NCBI RefSeq assembly: GCF_050113635.1
Contig: NZ_JBNJLT010000003.1
Span: 124,001-188,000, forward strand
Direction of reading: 5' to 3'
From: Marinimicrobium sp050113635
GTDB lineage: Bacteria; Pseudomonadota; Gammaproteobacteria; Pseudomonadales; Cellvibrionaceae
DNA: 64,000 nt
Both the position numbers and the translations under genes were made by a program. The notes below the pieces were generated by a model. The model searched no databases. It saw nothing but the letters and a program-made list of their open reading frames with translations, and was not told the origin of the DNA. Below are positions 26,795-35,464 of the stretch, piece by piece (the first letter of the stretch is position 1; each line of letters begins with the position of its first letter).

Positions 26795-27538
26795 CTACTT
26801 GGAGAAGTCTCCCCACAGGTACTGGGCGAGACTGATGGCGGCCAGCGGTGCAGTTTCCGTACGCATAACGCGAGGCCCGAGTGTTAATGGCTGACAACCG
26901 CGCTGCAGCGCTCGATCAATTTCGTCATCCGACAAACCGCCTTCCGGCCCGACCAGTAGGGATACCTCGCCGAGAGGCTTTTCGGTGGGCAGGCCCCGGC
27001 TGTCACGGTGGTGTAGGACAAATAGGGCGCGGTCGGGTGTGTTGCCGGGCGCCTGGTCGAACCAGTCATCGAGCGTGAGCGGTGAGCGGATGATCGGCAG
27101 CCGATTGCGTTGGCATTGTTCGCAGGCGCTGATCATGACCTGTTGCCAGTGCTCCAGCTTTTTCTCCAGCCGCTCCCCTTTGAGTTTGACTTCAGAGCGC
27201 TCTGTGAACAGTGGCGTGATACGGGTGGCCCCCAGTTCTGTGGCCTTCTGGAAAATCCAGTCCATCCGGTCGCCACGCGATAGGCCGATGGCCAACTCCA
27301 AATCCAGCGGCGATTCCCGGTCTGCGGGGTGAAAATCGCCGATGTGAACACTCACCGCTTTCTTTCCCGTCTCAAGGATCTCCCCCTCAAACTCGCCGCC
27401 CTGACCATTGAACAGGACCAGTGGCCGACCCGCCGTCATGCGCAAAACCTTGCTCAAATGATGGGAGGGGGCGGCCTCCAGCGTGACCACTTGACCGGAA
27501 GCGAGAGGTTGGGCGGTGTAGACCCGGGGTACGCGCAT
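26795..27538 (-). CDS. rsmE: 16S rRNA (uracil-1498-N3)-methyltransferase RsmE
   Basis: This 247-residue SPOUT methyltransferase modifies U1498 of 16S rRNA. The C-terminal knot motifs LLVGPEGGLSDDEI and LTLGPRVMRTETAPL are intact, and the N-terminal PUA-like part contains HHLSKVLRM. It is convergent with the preceding gene (13 bases apart) and divergent from hisB. Confidence 0.95.
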   Translation of the reverse strand: MRVPRVYTAQPLASGQVVTLEAAPSHHLSKVLRMTAGRPLVLFNGQGGEFEGEILETGKKAVSVHIGDFHPADRESPLDLELAIGLSRGDRMDWIFQKATELGATRITPLFTERSEVKLKGERLEKKLEHWQQVMISACEQCQRNRLPIIRSPLTLDDWFDQAPGNTPDRALFVLHHRDSRGLPTEKPLGEVSLLVGPEGGLSDDEIDRALQRGCQPLTLGPRVMRTETAPLAAISLAQYLWGDFSK

Positions 27539-27618
27539 GAGCGCCTCCTGTGCAGTAATGAGTAGAAAGTCGGTGACTGGGGGCCCTGTCCTCCCAAACA
27601 GACCTGTGGAGCGGATTA

Positions 27619-27627
27619 TGCTAAAAT
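27619..27627 (+). promoter_or_regulatory. Extended -10 promoter for hisBHAF
   Basis: The sequence TGCTAAAAT fits the extended -10 pattern TGN-TANNNT. It lies 37 bases before the hisB ATG in the rsmE-hisB divergent region. The -35 region is not recognisable. Confidence 0.45.
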
Positions 27628-27663
27628 CCCGCCCCTAAGTCAGTCCCCGTTTCTGGAGAACCC

Positions 27664-28257
27664 ATGGCCAACCGCCGCGCCCAAGTCGATCGTAACACCC
27701 TGGAAACCAAAATCCGCGTCAGTCTGGACCTCGATGGTGAGGGAAAAGGCACGTTTGACACCGGGGTGCCATTTCTTGAGCACATGATGGACCAGATTGC
27801 CCGGCATGGGATGATCGATCTGGACGTGACCTGCGATGGGGACACCCACATCGACGATCACCACTCCGTGGAGGATATCGGCATCACCATTGGTCAGGCG
27901 ATGGCCAAGGCCGTGGGTGATAAAAAAGGCCTGCGCCGCTACGGCCACGCCTATGTGCCGCTGGATGAGGCGTTGTCTCGCGTGGTCATCGATTTTTCCG
28001 GTCGTCCGGGGCTGATGATGGACATTCCGTTTACGCAAAAGCGCATCGGTGCCTTCGATACCGAATTGTTCTCCGAGTTTTTCCACGGTTTTGTCAATCA
28101 CGCCCAGGTGACGCTGCACATCGATAACCTGCGGGGGCACAACGCTCACCACCAGGCGGAAACCGTGTTCAAGGCGTTCGGTCGGGCGCTGCGTATGGCG
28201 CTGGAAGAAGATCCGCGTATGGCGGGCAAGATGCCGTCTACCAAAGGCAGCCTGTAA
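27664..28257 (+). CDS. hisB: Imidazoleglycerol-phosphate dehydratase HisB
   Basis: This 197-residue monofunctional enzyme dehydrates imidazole glycerol phosphate in histidine synthesis. It lacks the phosphatase domain of the enteric HisB. The manganese-binding motifs are present: FLEHMMDQIARHG, DDHHSVEDIGI and the C-terminal GHNAHHQAE. It is the first gene of hisB-H-A-F. Confidence 0.97.
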   Translation: MANRRAQVDRNTLETKIRVSLDLDGEGKGTFDTGVPFLEHMMDQIARHGMIDLDVTCDGDTHIDDHHSVEDIGITIGQAMAKAVGDKKGLRRYGHAYVPLDEALSRVVIDFSGRPGLMMDIPFTQKRIGAFDTELFSEFFHGFVNHAQVTLHIDNLRGHNAHHQAETVFKAFGRALRMALEEDPRMAGKMPSTKGSL

Positions 28258-28275
28258 AACCGGAGTCAGCGCGCT

Positions 28276-28926
28276 ATGAGTAACCCGCAAATTGCCGTTA
28301 TCGACTATGGCATGGGCAACCTGCATTCGGTGGCCAGTGCCCTGAACCATGTCGCTCCGGAAGCCGATGTGCTGGTCACCAGCGATCCTCAGCAAGTGCG
28401 GGACGCCGACCGGGTGCTGTTCCCGGGTGTGGGGGCGATTCGTGACTGCATGGCTGAAATCCGCCGCCTGGAATTCGATGTCTTGTTGCGCGAACAAGTG
28501 GCAACAGGCAAGCCGGTGCTGGGCGTTTGTGTGGGCATGCAGGCACTGATGACCCACAGTGAAGAAAACGGCGGGGTGGACTGTATCGATTTACTGCCCG
28601 GCCAGGTGCGCTTTTTTGGCCAGGGCCTGACCGATGGTGAAGGGCATAAGCTCAAAGTGCCTCACATGGGTTGGAACCAGGTGCATCAAAACGAGCACGT
28701 TTTGTGGGCGGGCATCGAGCAGGACACCCGATTCTATTTTGTGCACAGTTTTTACGTGGAAGCCGGTGATGCCTCCCAAGTGGCTGGCACTTGCGAGTAC
28801 GGACAAACGTTCTCCGCCGCGCTGATGCAGGACAACCTGTTTGCCGTGCAATTTCACCCGGAAAAAAGCCATACCGCCGGCCTGCAACTGCTGCGCAACT
28901 TCGTAGGTTGGGACGGCACGTCATAA
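28276..28926 (+). CDS. hisH: Imidazole glycerol phosphate synthase glutaminase subunit HisH
   Basis: This 216-residue class I glutamine amidotransferase supplies ammonia to HisF. The nucleophile Cys is in PVLGVCVGMQAL, and the His-Glu pair is in VQFHPEKSH. IDYGMGNLHSV marks the N-terminus. It lies 18 bases after hisB. Confidence 0.97.
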   Translation: MSNPQIAVIDYGMGNLHSVASALNHVAPEADVLVTSDPQQVRDADRVLFPGVGAIRDCMAEIRRLEFDVLLREQVATGKPVLGVCVGMQALMTHSEENGGVDCIDLLPGQVRFFGQGLTDGEGHKLKVPHMGWNQVHQNEHVLWAGIEQDTRFYFVHSFYVEAGDASQVAGTCEYGQTFSAALMQDNLFAVQFHPEKSHTAGLQLLRNFVGWDGTS

Positions 28927-28978
28927 CATTGAACGTTAACCCCTCTTAAACCGTAACCAAAACCGGACCCGAAACCGA

Positions 28979-29716
28979 ATGTTGATTATTCCCGCCATCG
29001 ATTTAAAAGACGGTCAATGCGTGCGCTTGCGCCAGGGCCTGATGGACGATTCCACTGTATTCTCCGACGACCCGGTCGCCATGGCCAAACGCTGGGTAGA
29101 CGCCGGCTGTCGCCGATTGCATCTGGTCGATCTTAACGGCGCGTTTGAGGGCAAGCCGGTAAACGGTGAGGTGGTAACCGCCATTGCCAAAGCCTACCCT
29201 GACTTGCCCATCCAGATCGGCGGCGGTATACGCAGTGCCGAGACCATCGAATACTATCTCCAGGCCGGTGTGCAATACGTGATTATTGGCACCAAGGCGG
29301 TCAAGGAGCCGGAATTCGTCACGGATATGTGCCGCCGGTTTCCGGGCCATATTATCGTAGGGCTGGATGCGAAAGACGGGCTGGTCGCCACCGATGGCTG
29401 GGCGGAAGTCTCCGAAGTGAAAGCGACGGACCTGGCTAAACGGTTTGAAAAAGATGGGGTCAGCGCCATTGTTTACACCGACATTGCCCGCGACGGTATG
29501 ATGCAGGGTGTGAACGTTGAGCAGACGCTGAGCATGGCCAATGCCTCAAGCATTCCGGTAATCGCCTCGGGCGGTATTACCAATATGGACGACATCAAAG
29601 CGCTGCGAGCGGTTTCCGAGCAAGGTATTACCGGTGCCATTACCGGTCGCGCCATCTACGAAGGTTCACTGGATGTCGCCGAAGCCCAGGCTTACTGTGA
29701 CTCCATGTCCCACTAA
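28979..29716 (+). CDS. hisA: ProFAR isomerase HisA
   Basis: This 245-residue TIM barrel isomerises ProFAR to PRFAR. The catalytic Asp is in IPAIDLKDGQCVRL, and the second acid is in IVYTDIARDGM. Phosphate-binding loops IQIGGGIRS and IASGGITN are intact. It lies 52 bases after hisH. Confidence 0.97.
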   Translation: MLIIPAIDLKDGQCVRLRQGLMDDSTVFSDDPVAMAKRWVDAGCRRLHLVDLNGAFEGKPVNGEVVTAIAKAYPDLPIQIGGGIRSAETIEYYLQAGVQYVIIGTKAVKEPEFVTDMCRRFPGHIIVGLDAKDGLVATDGWAEVSEVKATDLAKRFEKDGVSAIVYTDIARDGMMQGVNVEQTLSMANASSIPVIASGGITNMDDIKALRAVSEQGITGAITGRAIYEGSLDVAEAQAYCDSMSH

Positions 29717-29735
29717 CCCAACAAAAGTCTGACCT

Positions 29736-30506
29736 ATGGCACTCGCAAAACGCATCATCCCCTGCCTCGACGTCGACAATGGCCGCGTGGTCAAAGGCGT
29801 GCAATTCGTCGATATTCGCGATGCCGGTGACCCCGTAGAGGTGGCCAAGCGCTACAACGAGCAGGGGGCTGATGAAGTCACCTTTCTGGATATTACCGCC
29901 AGTCATCAGGGGCGAGACACCACCGTGCACACGGTGGAGCGCATGGCGTCTGAAGTGTTTATCCCGCTCACCGTCGGCGGTGGTATTCGCAAAATCGAGG
30001 ATATCCGCCGCATGCTCAACGCCGGGGCCGACAAGGTGGGCATTAACTCCGCCGCGGTCTCCAACCCCGATTTTGTCAAAGCCGCCGCGGATCGGTTTGG
30101 TGCCCAATGCATCGTCGTTGCCATTGATGCCAAACAGGTCAATGCGCAAGGCGAAACGCCCCGTTGGGAAATCTTCACTCACGGTGGCCGCAAGCCCACC
30201 GGCATCGATGCCATCGAATGGGCTGAGCGCATGACGGCCAATGGTGCGGGAGAAATACTGCTGACCAGCATGGACCGCGATGGCACCAAAAACGGTTTCG
30301 ACCTGCCGTTAACCCGCGCTATTAGCAACGCCGTTTCCGTGCCCGTTATCGCCTCCGGTGGCGTCGGCAACCTCCAGCACATGGCTGATGGAGTGATCGA
30401 AGGCGGCGCCGACGCCGTGCTCGCCGCCAGCATCTTCCACTTCGGCGAATACACCATCCCCGAGGCGAAAGCCTATATGCGCGAGCGCGGTATCGAGATG
30501 CGCTGA
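29736..30506 (+). CDS. hisF: Imidazole glycerol phosphate synthase cyclase subunit HisF
   Basis: This 256-residue TIM barrel partners HisH. Catalytic Asp residues are in IIPCLDVDNGRVVKG and LLTSMDRDGTKNG. Phosphate loops VGGGIRKIED and IASGGVGN are present. It ends the hisBHAF operon; the other his genes are not in this window. A rho-independent terminator follows. Confidence 0.97.
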   Translation: MALAKRIIPCLDVDNGRVVKGVQFVDIRDAGDPVEVAKRYNEQGADEVTFLDITASHQGRDTTVHTVERMASEVFIPLTVGGGIRKIEDIRRMLNAGADKVGINSAAVSNPDFVKAAADRFGAQCIVVAIDAKQVNAQGETPRWEIFTHGGRKPTGIDAIEWAERMTANGAGEILLTSMDRDGTKNGFDLPLTRAISNAVSVPVIASGGVGNLQHMADGVIEGGADAVLAASIFHFGEYTIPEAKAYMRERGIEMR

Positions 30507-30516
30507 ACGGCATTGA

Positions 30517-30552
30517 GGCGGCATTTCTGTCTTCAGTAATGCCGCCGTCTTT
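30517..30552 (+). terminator. Rho-independent terminator after hisF
   Basis: A perfect 9-bp stem (GGCGGCATT at 30517-30525 with AATGCCGCC at 30538-30546) has a 12-base loop and is followed by GTCTTT. It starts 10 bases after the hisF stop. The T tract is short. Confidence 0.7.
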
Positions 30553-30644
30553 GGCGTCCCGTTCTCCCTGACCGCAAGGTGCCCCCTGTCCATTCCTGGT
30601 CCTCACTATGAATTTCGCTCATGGCTCTCTGAAATAATATCATT

Positions 30645-30672
30645 TTTACTCATGCTGTGATTCAGGTATAAA
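30645..30672 (+). promoter_or_regulatory. Predicted promoter for mesX-mesD
   Basis: A -35-like TTTACT (30645-30650) is separated by 16 bases from a -10-like TATAAA (30667-30672). The surrounding DNA is AT-rich compared with the his operon. Transcription would start about 40 bases before the mesX ATG. I see no SAM, cobalamin or other known riboswitch fold in this leader. Confidence 0.5.
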
Positions 30673-30718
30673 ACACACCTGTTTCTAACCACGGCCATAA
30701 TCGGGTTACAAGATCACG

Positions 30719-31702
30719 ATGAGTAAAGATTTTACCTTTGCGATTAAGCGCATTCGTTTCGATGAACATTATCGCCCCGCAGACAATACGCGCATTACCA
30801 CCAACTTTGCCAACTTGGCCAGGGGGGAAAGCCGCCAGGAGAATCTGCGCAAAGCCTTAAGGATGATCGACAATCGTTTCAACGCCCTGGCCCACTGGGA
30901 TAACCCCAGGGGGAATCGTTATTCTGTTGAGCTTGATATCATTTCCGTTGAAATGGATGTTGAGAATAACGGCGAGGGGGATGGATTTCCTGCCATTGAA
31001 ATACTAAAAACGAGTGTGATTGATCACAAAACGAACAAACGCATTGAAGGCATCGTTGGGAATAACTTTTCCTCCTATGTGCGAGATTACGACTTTAGCG
31101 TATTACTGCTGGAGCACAACAAACACCAAGACCAATTTAGCATTCCGGATAATTTTGGTGACTTGCACGGCAAGCTCTTCAAATGCTTTGTGAACTCCAG
31201 TGCTTACAAAGAGCATTTCAGTAAAGCCCCGGTGATATGCCTGAGTGTATCCGACAGCAAAACCTATCATCGTACGGCGAATCAGCATCCCGTATTGGGG
31301 GTTGAATACCTGCCCAATGAATCCTCATTGACGGAGCAGTATTTCAAAAAGATGGGGCTTCAGGTGCGCTATTTTATGCCGGCCAACAGTACTGCTCCGT
31401 TGGCATTCTATTTCTTTGGTGACTTGCTGAGTGATTACACCAATATTGAACTCATCAGCACCATTAGCACGATGGAGACTTTCCAGAAAATCTATCGCCC
31501 AGAGATTTACAATGCTAATGCTGTGGCCGGGTCAGAGTACCAGCCAAGCTTGAAGCATCAGGATTATTCATTGACGAACATTGTTTACGATCGGGAAGAA
31601 CGTGGTCGCCTGGCGGTCGAACAGGGGCGGTTTGCTGAGGAGCACTTTATCAAGCCTCACCGGGCCACGCTTGACCAGTGGTCTGCTGGCTACGCGCTTT
31701 AA
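30719..31702 (+). CDS. mesX: DUF1852 protein, MesX-like partner of the folate-independent methionine synthase
   Basis: This 327-residue protein starts MSKDFTFAIKRIRFDEHY. I recognise it as DUF1852 from the N-terminus and its position directly before a core-MetE gene. In published work on folate-independent methionine synthases (Price and colleagues), DUF1852 proteins were named MesX and are required for the MesD family to work in aerobic bacteria. Their chemistry is unknown. No signal peptide or membrane segment is visible, so it is cytoplasmic. The gene looks more AT-rich than the his genes before it, a possible sign of transfer. It precedes mesD by 50 bases. Confidence 0.8.
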   Translation: MSKDFTFAIKRIRFDEHYRPADNTRITTNFANLARGESRQENLRKALRMIDNRFNALAHWDNPRGNRYSVELDIISVEMDVENNGEGDGFPAIEILKTSVIDHKTNKRIEGIVGNNFSSYVRDYDFSVLLLEHNKHQDQFSIPDNFGDLHGKLFKCFVNSSAYKEHFSKAPVICLSVSDSKTYHRTANQHPVLGVEYLPNESSLTEQYFKKMGLQVRYFMPANSTAPLAFYFFGDLLSDYTNIELISTISTMETFQKIYRPEIYNANAVAGSEYQPSLKHQDYSLTNIVYDREERGRLAVEQGRFAEEHFIKPHRATLDQWSAGYAL

Positions 31703-31752
31703 CTCAAGAAACGATCACCAAACGATTGCCAAACTCTACAAGATTATTGACT

Positions 31753-32781
31753 ATGAAAAAGTTATTGCCCGCATCCACAGCAGGAAGTTTACCCAAGCCC
31801 TCCTGGCTTGCCCAGCCCGAGACGCTCTGGTCTCCCTGGAAGCTGAGCGGTGATGAACTCGTCGCTGGCAAGCAGGATGCTTTGCGCTTGTCGTTGCAAG
31901 AGCAGCAACACGCTGGCATTGATATTGTCAGCGACGGCGAGCAATCGCGCCAACACTTCGTCACGACATTTATCGAAAAGCTCAACGGCGTTGACTTTGA
32001 GCAACGCAAAACCGTTAAGATTCGTGATCGCTATGACGCGGCGGTACCGACGGTTGTGGGCCCAGTATCTCGCCCCGACCCCGTTTTCGTTGACGATGCC
32101 AGGTTCTTGCGTCAGCAAACCAGTCAGCCCATAAAGTGGGCGTTGCCGGGCCCCATGACGATGGTGGATACGCTGTATGATGCCCATTACAAAAGCCGTG
32201 AAAAACTCGCGTGGGAATTCGCCAAAATTCTCAATCAAGAAGCCAGAGAGTTGGAAGCGGCAGGCGTTGATATTATTCAGTTTGACGAGCCCGCCTTCAA
32301 TGTCTTTTTTGACGAAGTCAATGAATGGGGAATTGCCACTCTGGAAAAAGCCATTGAAGGGCTTAAATGCGAAACGGCGGTACACATTTGCTACGGCTAT
32401 GGCATCAAAGCCAATACAGACTGGAAGAAAACCCTGGGCTCTGAATGGCGGCAATATGAAGAAATTTTCCCAAAGCTAAAAGCATCCAATATCGACATCA
32501 TTTCCCTGGAATGCCATAACTCCCATGTTCCCATCGAACTATTGGAGCTTATTCGAGGCAAAAAAGTCATGGTGGGAGCCATTGATGTGGCAAGCAATGC
32601 GATTGAGACACCCGAAGAAGTCGCCAATACGTTGCGCAAAGCACTTCAGTTTGTCGATGCCGATAAGCTCTACCCTTGCACCAACTGCGGCATGGCGCCT
32701 TTGTCTCGTCAGGTGGCAAGAGATAAGCTGGGTGCCTTAAGTGCGGGTGCGGAAATTATTCGGAAAGAGCTGTCGAGTTAG
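31753..32781 (+). CDS. mesD: Core-MetE methionine synthase, MesD-like
   Basis: At 342 residues it corresponds to the catalytic C-terminal half of cobalamin-independent methionine synthase and lacks the folate-binding N-terminal half. Zinc ligands can be matched to MetE: His211 and Cys213 in VHICYG, Glu253 in SLECHNSH and Cys312 in CTNCGM. The homocysteine-side motif IQFDEPA is present. MesD proteins make methionine without methyl-folate; the natural methyl donor is uncertain. The ATG at 31753 gives MKKLLPAST; an upstream in-frame start at 31678 would overlap mesX. Confidence 0.85.
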   Translation: MKKLLPASTAGSLPKPSWLAQPETLWSPWKLSGDELVAGKQDALRLSLQEQQHAGIDIVSDGEQSRQHFVTTFIEKLNGVDFEQRKTVKIRDRYDAAVPTVVGPVSRPDPVFVDDARFLRQQTSQPIKWALPGPMTMVDTLYDAHYKSREKLAWEFAKILNQEARELEAAGVDIIQFDEPAFNVFFDEVNEWGIATLEKAIEGLKCETAVHICYGYGIKANTDWKKTLGSEWRQYEEIFPKLKASNIDIISLECHNSHVPIELLELIRGKKVMVGAIDVASNAIETPEEVANTLRKALQFVDADKLYPCTNCGMAPLSRQVARDKLGALSAGAEIIRKELSS

Positions 32782-32848
32782 TTTGAGCAGACAGTGGAAA
32801 TTGGTTGCACCAATGAGCTCGTCAGACCTTGGGGGCGACATCAGAGGG

Positions 32849-32901
32849 CTTGGCGCCGAGGCCGTTTCGGGCTTGTTGATCGCGTTGCCGCAGGCGCCAA
32901 G
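32849..32901. repeat. Inverted repeat between mesD and the S9 peptidase
   Basis: CTTGGCGCC (32849-32857) and GGCGCCAAG (32893-32901) form a perfect 9-bp inverted repeat around 35 bases. It lies in the 124-base convergent gap. It might form a bidirectional terminator, but it has no T tract and a long loop, so the role is uncertain. Confidence 0.4.
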
Positions 32902-32905
32902 TCGC

Positions 32906-34912
32906 TCAGTTTTCATTGCCGGTGTCAGCGGTAGCCAAATGTTCATCCAGGAAGGAAAGAATACGGGTAAATAGCGTTGTGCGAACCGCTTCATCACCAT
33001 AGGAGTGGCCTGTGTCTTTCAGCTCCATAAACTCGACGGATTTATTGGCGGCTTTGAGGCGGTCGCGCATTAACTCGGACTGTTCGATAGGAACAACCTC
33101 ATCGGTTTCGCCATGGATCAGGAGCACTGGTGCCTGAACGCCGTTGGCAAAGTTGGCGGGCGAATGCGCGGCGAGCCGCTCTGGGGTGAAGTAGTCCCGA
33201 GCCATGGATCGGGAAAAGTAGTCTACCACCCAGGCATCCTCGCCGTGCTCTTTACGCTCATATTCGATTATTTTATTCAGGTCGCTGACGCCGTGGATGG
33301 AGATAACGCAGCGATACTGTCCAGGAGTGAACGCGGCCCCTGCGAGCGCCGCGTAGCCTCCGTAGCTGGCCCCGACAATACAGACCCGGTCGGCGTCCAC
33401 CAGCCCGCCTTTGCCCAGCGCGGTTAAGGCATCGTCCAGGTCGTCCTGCATGGCACGACCCCACTCTCCCTGACCCGCCTCCCAATGGGCTTGGCCGAAG
33501 CCCGTGGAACCACGGAACTGTGGCTGGATAACGGCATAGCCGTGAGAAGCCATCGCCTGTGCCAGTTTATCGAACCCCTGCTCATCATTGGTTTCGGGGC
33601 CGCCGTGAGGGTAGATAATGGCTGGCAGATTCTCCGGCGCTTGAGCGTGTTCCCGGGGAATGGTCAGCAGAGCCGGAATCGTCAGGCCATCCCGTGCCTT
33701 GTAATTAAATTGCACGATGGGGTGCACCTGAGTTTCGGTGATGCCTGGTCGGGCACTGGTCAAAAACCGAAGCGGTTGGTCCTTCGAGGCAATATAGTAA
33801 TCACCCGAGCTGGAGGAGCCCTCCAGATAAATGACGATATGTTCCTGGTCTTCACTGATGTCCACTACGTGTACTACATGCTCGGGCAATTGCCCTTGCA
33901 GGTCGGCAATGCGTTTATTCAGCGCTTCGTCAAAGAAATGGTATCCGGGCGTAAATCCAGCATAGCGAACCCCCATGGCAACACGCCCAGCGCCGGTGAA
34001 GGCGGCACTGATATCTGTGTCGTCCCGACTGATGTCTAGGGGGGTAAGCTCACCGTTGTTGAAGTCGAGTCTGTGGTAGGTGGCACTGCCATCCTCCTTA
34101 TCTTCTATCAACATCAAGAGGGATTGTCGGTCTTCGGTCACACCGAGGAATGTTGGCTGCCGCGTTTGGTGGGTATGCGAAAAGATCTCTTCCCAGCGCT
34201 TGCCATCGGGAATCCAGATAGACAGACGTTTGGATTTCTCGTCATAGCGCGTCTGGGCCTTCAGCTCCCCGACACCATCTACAAAATAATCAACGGTGTC
34301 AGCGTGTCCTGAGGCCACGAGTTTCGGGCGACGAGGGTTTTTGATGTCCACCGCCATGAGTGCCAGGTCCGGATTTTGATCCGTGGAGGAACGGCCCACA
34401 AAGGCGGGCATAAAGAGCGTCTGGTGGTCTTCAGAGATACCTACAATATCTCCCAGTCCCGTTTGCCCTTTGAAGATGACATCGCCGGGACGCAGCAGTT
34501 GTTTCACTTCGCCGGTTTTGATCTCCAGCGCGTAACCTGTGCTGATGTCGTGTCGCCCGCGAAACCCCATGATCCGGCGCTCTTGCGATGCGACAAGCAC
34601 CAGATACTCGTCATTAATAAAATGCAGATACCACGGGTCGATGTCAGAGACATCCAGTCCGGTTACGGTTTCATTTTGACTGAGGGAATAGACAAGAACG
34701 ATGTCCTGGTCGTCATTTTTTGTGCGAAAGGCCACCATATCTCCACCCGGGGACAGTGCAACCAGCGAGCGTGCTGGCGACTGTGCGTACAGCGCTGCGG
34801 TTTCTTCTGGAGCGGGTTTGGCGTGAAGGTACGCGGAGAAGACAGCGGAGAAAAAAATGAGCGTTGAGGTAAACTGGATCTTACGGACCAGCCGTCGAGC
34901 TGTAGTTATCAT
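32906..34912 (-). CDS. S9 family (prolyl oligopeptidase-type) exported peptidase
   Basis: The protein is 668 residues from the ATG at 34912 (MITTARRLVRK), which gives a good Sec signal peptide ending near AYLHAKP. An earlier in-frame ATG at 35050 would put 46 residues before the signal and is rejected. A beta-propeller-like N-terminal part (about 50-390) precedes an alpha/beta hydrolase domain with the nucleophile in GASYGGYAAL. The catalytic Asp is in LIHGETDEVVP and the His in DTGHSYGDE. The resemblance is to acylaminoacyl/dipeptidyl peptidases of the periplasm. It stands alone on the minus strand. Confidence 0.9.
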   Translation of the reverse strand: MITTARRLVRKIQFTSTLIFFSAVFSAYLHAKPAPEETAALYAQSPARSLVALSPGGDMVAFRTKNDDQDIVLVYSLSQNETVTGLDVSDIDPWYLHFINDEYLVLVASQERRIMGFRGRHDISTGYALEIKTGEVKQLLRPGDVIFKGQTGLGDIVGISEDHQTLFMPAFVGRSSTDQNPDLALMAVDIKNPRRPKLVASGHADTVDYFVDGVGELKAQTRYDEKSKRLSIWIPDGKRWEEIFSHTHQTRQPTFLGVTEDRQSLLMLIEDKEDGSATYHRLDFNNGELTPLDISRDDTDISAAFTGAGRVAMGVRYAGFTPGYHFFDEALNKRIADLQGQLPEHVVHVVDISEDQEHIVIYLEGSSSSGDYYIASKDQPLRFLTSARPGITETQVHPIVQFNYKARDGLTIPALLTIPREHAQAPENLPAIIYPHGGPETNDEQGFDKLAQAMASHGYAVIQPQFRGSTGFGQAHWEAGQGEWGRAMQDDLDDALTALGKGGLVDADRVCIVGASYGGYAALAGAAFTPGQYRCVISIHGVSDLNKIIEYERKEHGEDAWVVDYFSRSMARDYFTPERLAAHSPANFANGVQAPVLLIHGETDEVVPIEQSELMRDRLKAANKSVEFMELKDTGHSYGDEAVRTTLFTRILSFLDEHLATADTGNEN

Positions 34913-35109
34913 ATCTATCCCGTCTATTATTTTGTTATCTTTCCATAACGCGCGCGGCGGAAATAACAGCATCCTGCCGGGGCGGTGAAAGACAGCCCTG
35001 ACGTTATTTACGTGGATACTGATTACGCCATAAGAGAAGAGAGGTTGCAACTGTTCAAGGTTGGGGGGAGGTTGCTTGAACGATCAACAGCTCTGGCCTG
35101 ATGGACTGA

Positions 35110-35337
35110 TCAAGCCGCCCGATATTGTTCGAGGGCTTCCCGGATTTTCGGATCGGCGGCGCAGATGAAGTCAATGAACTCACCCACGCCGATTTCGGCT
35201 TCTTCGCGGCTGTCGAAGGGGCCGATGTCCACGCCCTCGCGGGTACTGTAGTACCAGTAACCATTTTGCTTCAGGAAGCGACCGTTGCGTTCGGGAATGG
35301 GGCCGGCTTCGCCTGTTCGATGCTGTTGGGTGGCCAT
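35110..35337 (-). CDS. Small DUF6316-like protein
   Basis: This 75-residue protein starts at the ATG at 35337 (MATQQHRTGEAG) with an AGGT ribosome site. A longer frame from 35436 adds 33 residues without family character. The sequence is built around RNGRFLKQNGYWYYSTREG and GPFDSREEAE, which resembles the DUF6316 family of Gammaproteobacteria. There is no signal peptide and no known function. The family name is from memory. Confidence 0.6.
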   Translation of the reverse strand: MATQQHRTGEAGPIPERNGRFLKQNGYWYYSTREGVDIGPFDSREEAEIGVGEFIDFICAADPKIREALEQYRAA

Positions 35338-35464
35338 GTTTTTACCTGTGGTTGGTGCTTGTGGAGAGGGGGCAGCCTGGAAAGAGCGGCTACGCGCTCC
35401 TTTCATGGAGTCTCTGGGTAATCCTGAGTTCCGCATTGGACGTTTTAATGGATCAGTTTATAGA

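Noticed and set aside
30560..30718. A riboswitch in the mesX leader
   Set aside because: I looked for SAM, cobalamin and similar folds upstream of this methionine gene pair and saw only a simple promoter-like region.
34913..35050. N-terminal extension of the S9 peptidase from the ATG at 35050
   Set aside because: It would place 46 residues before an obvious signal peptide; the ATG at 34912 starts that signal directly.
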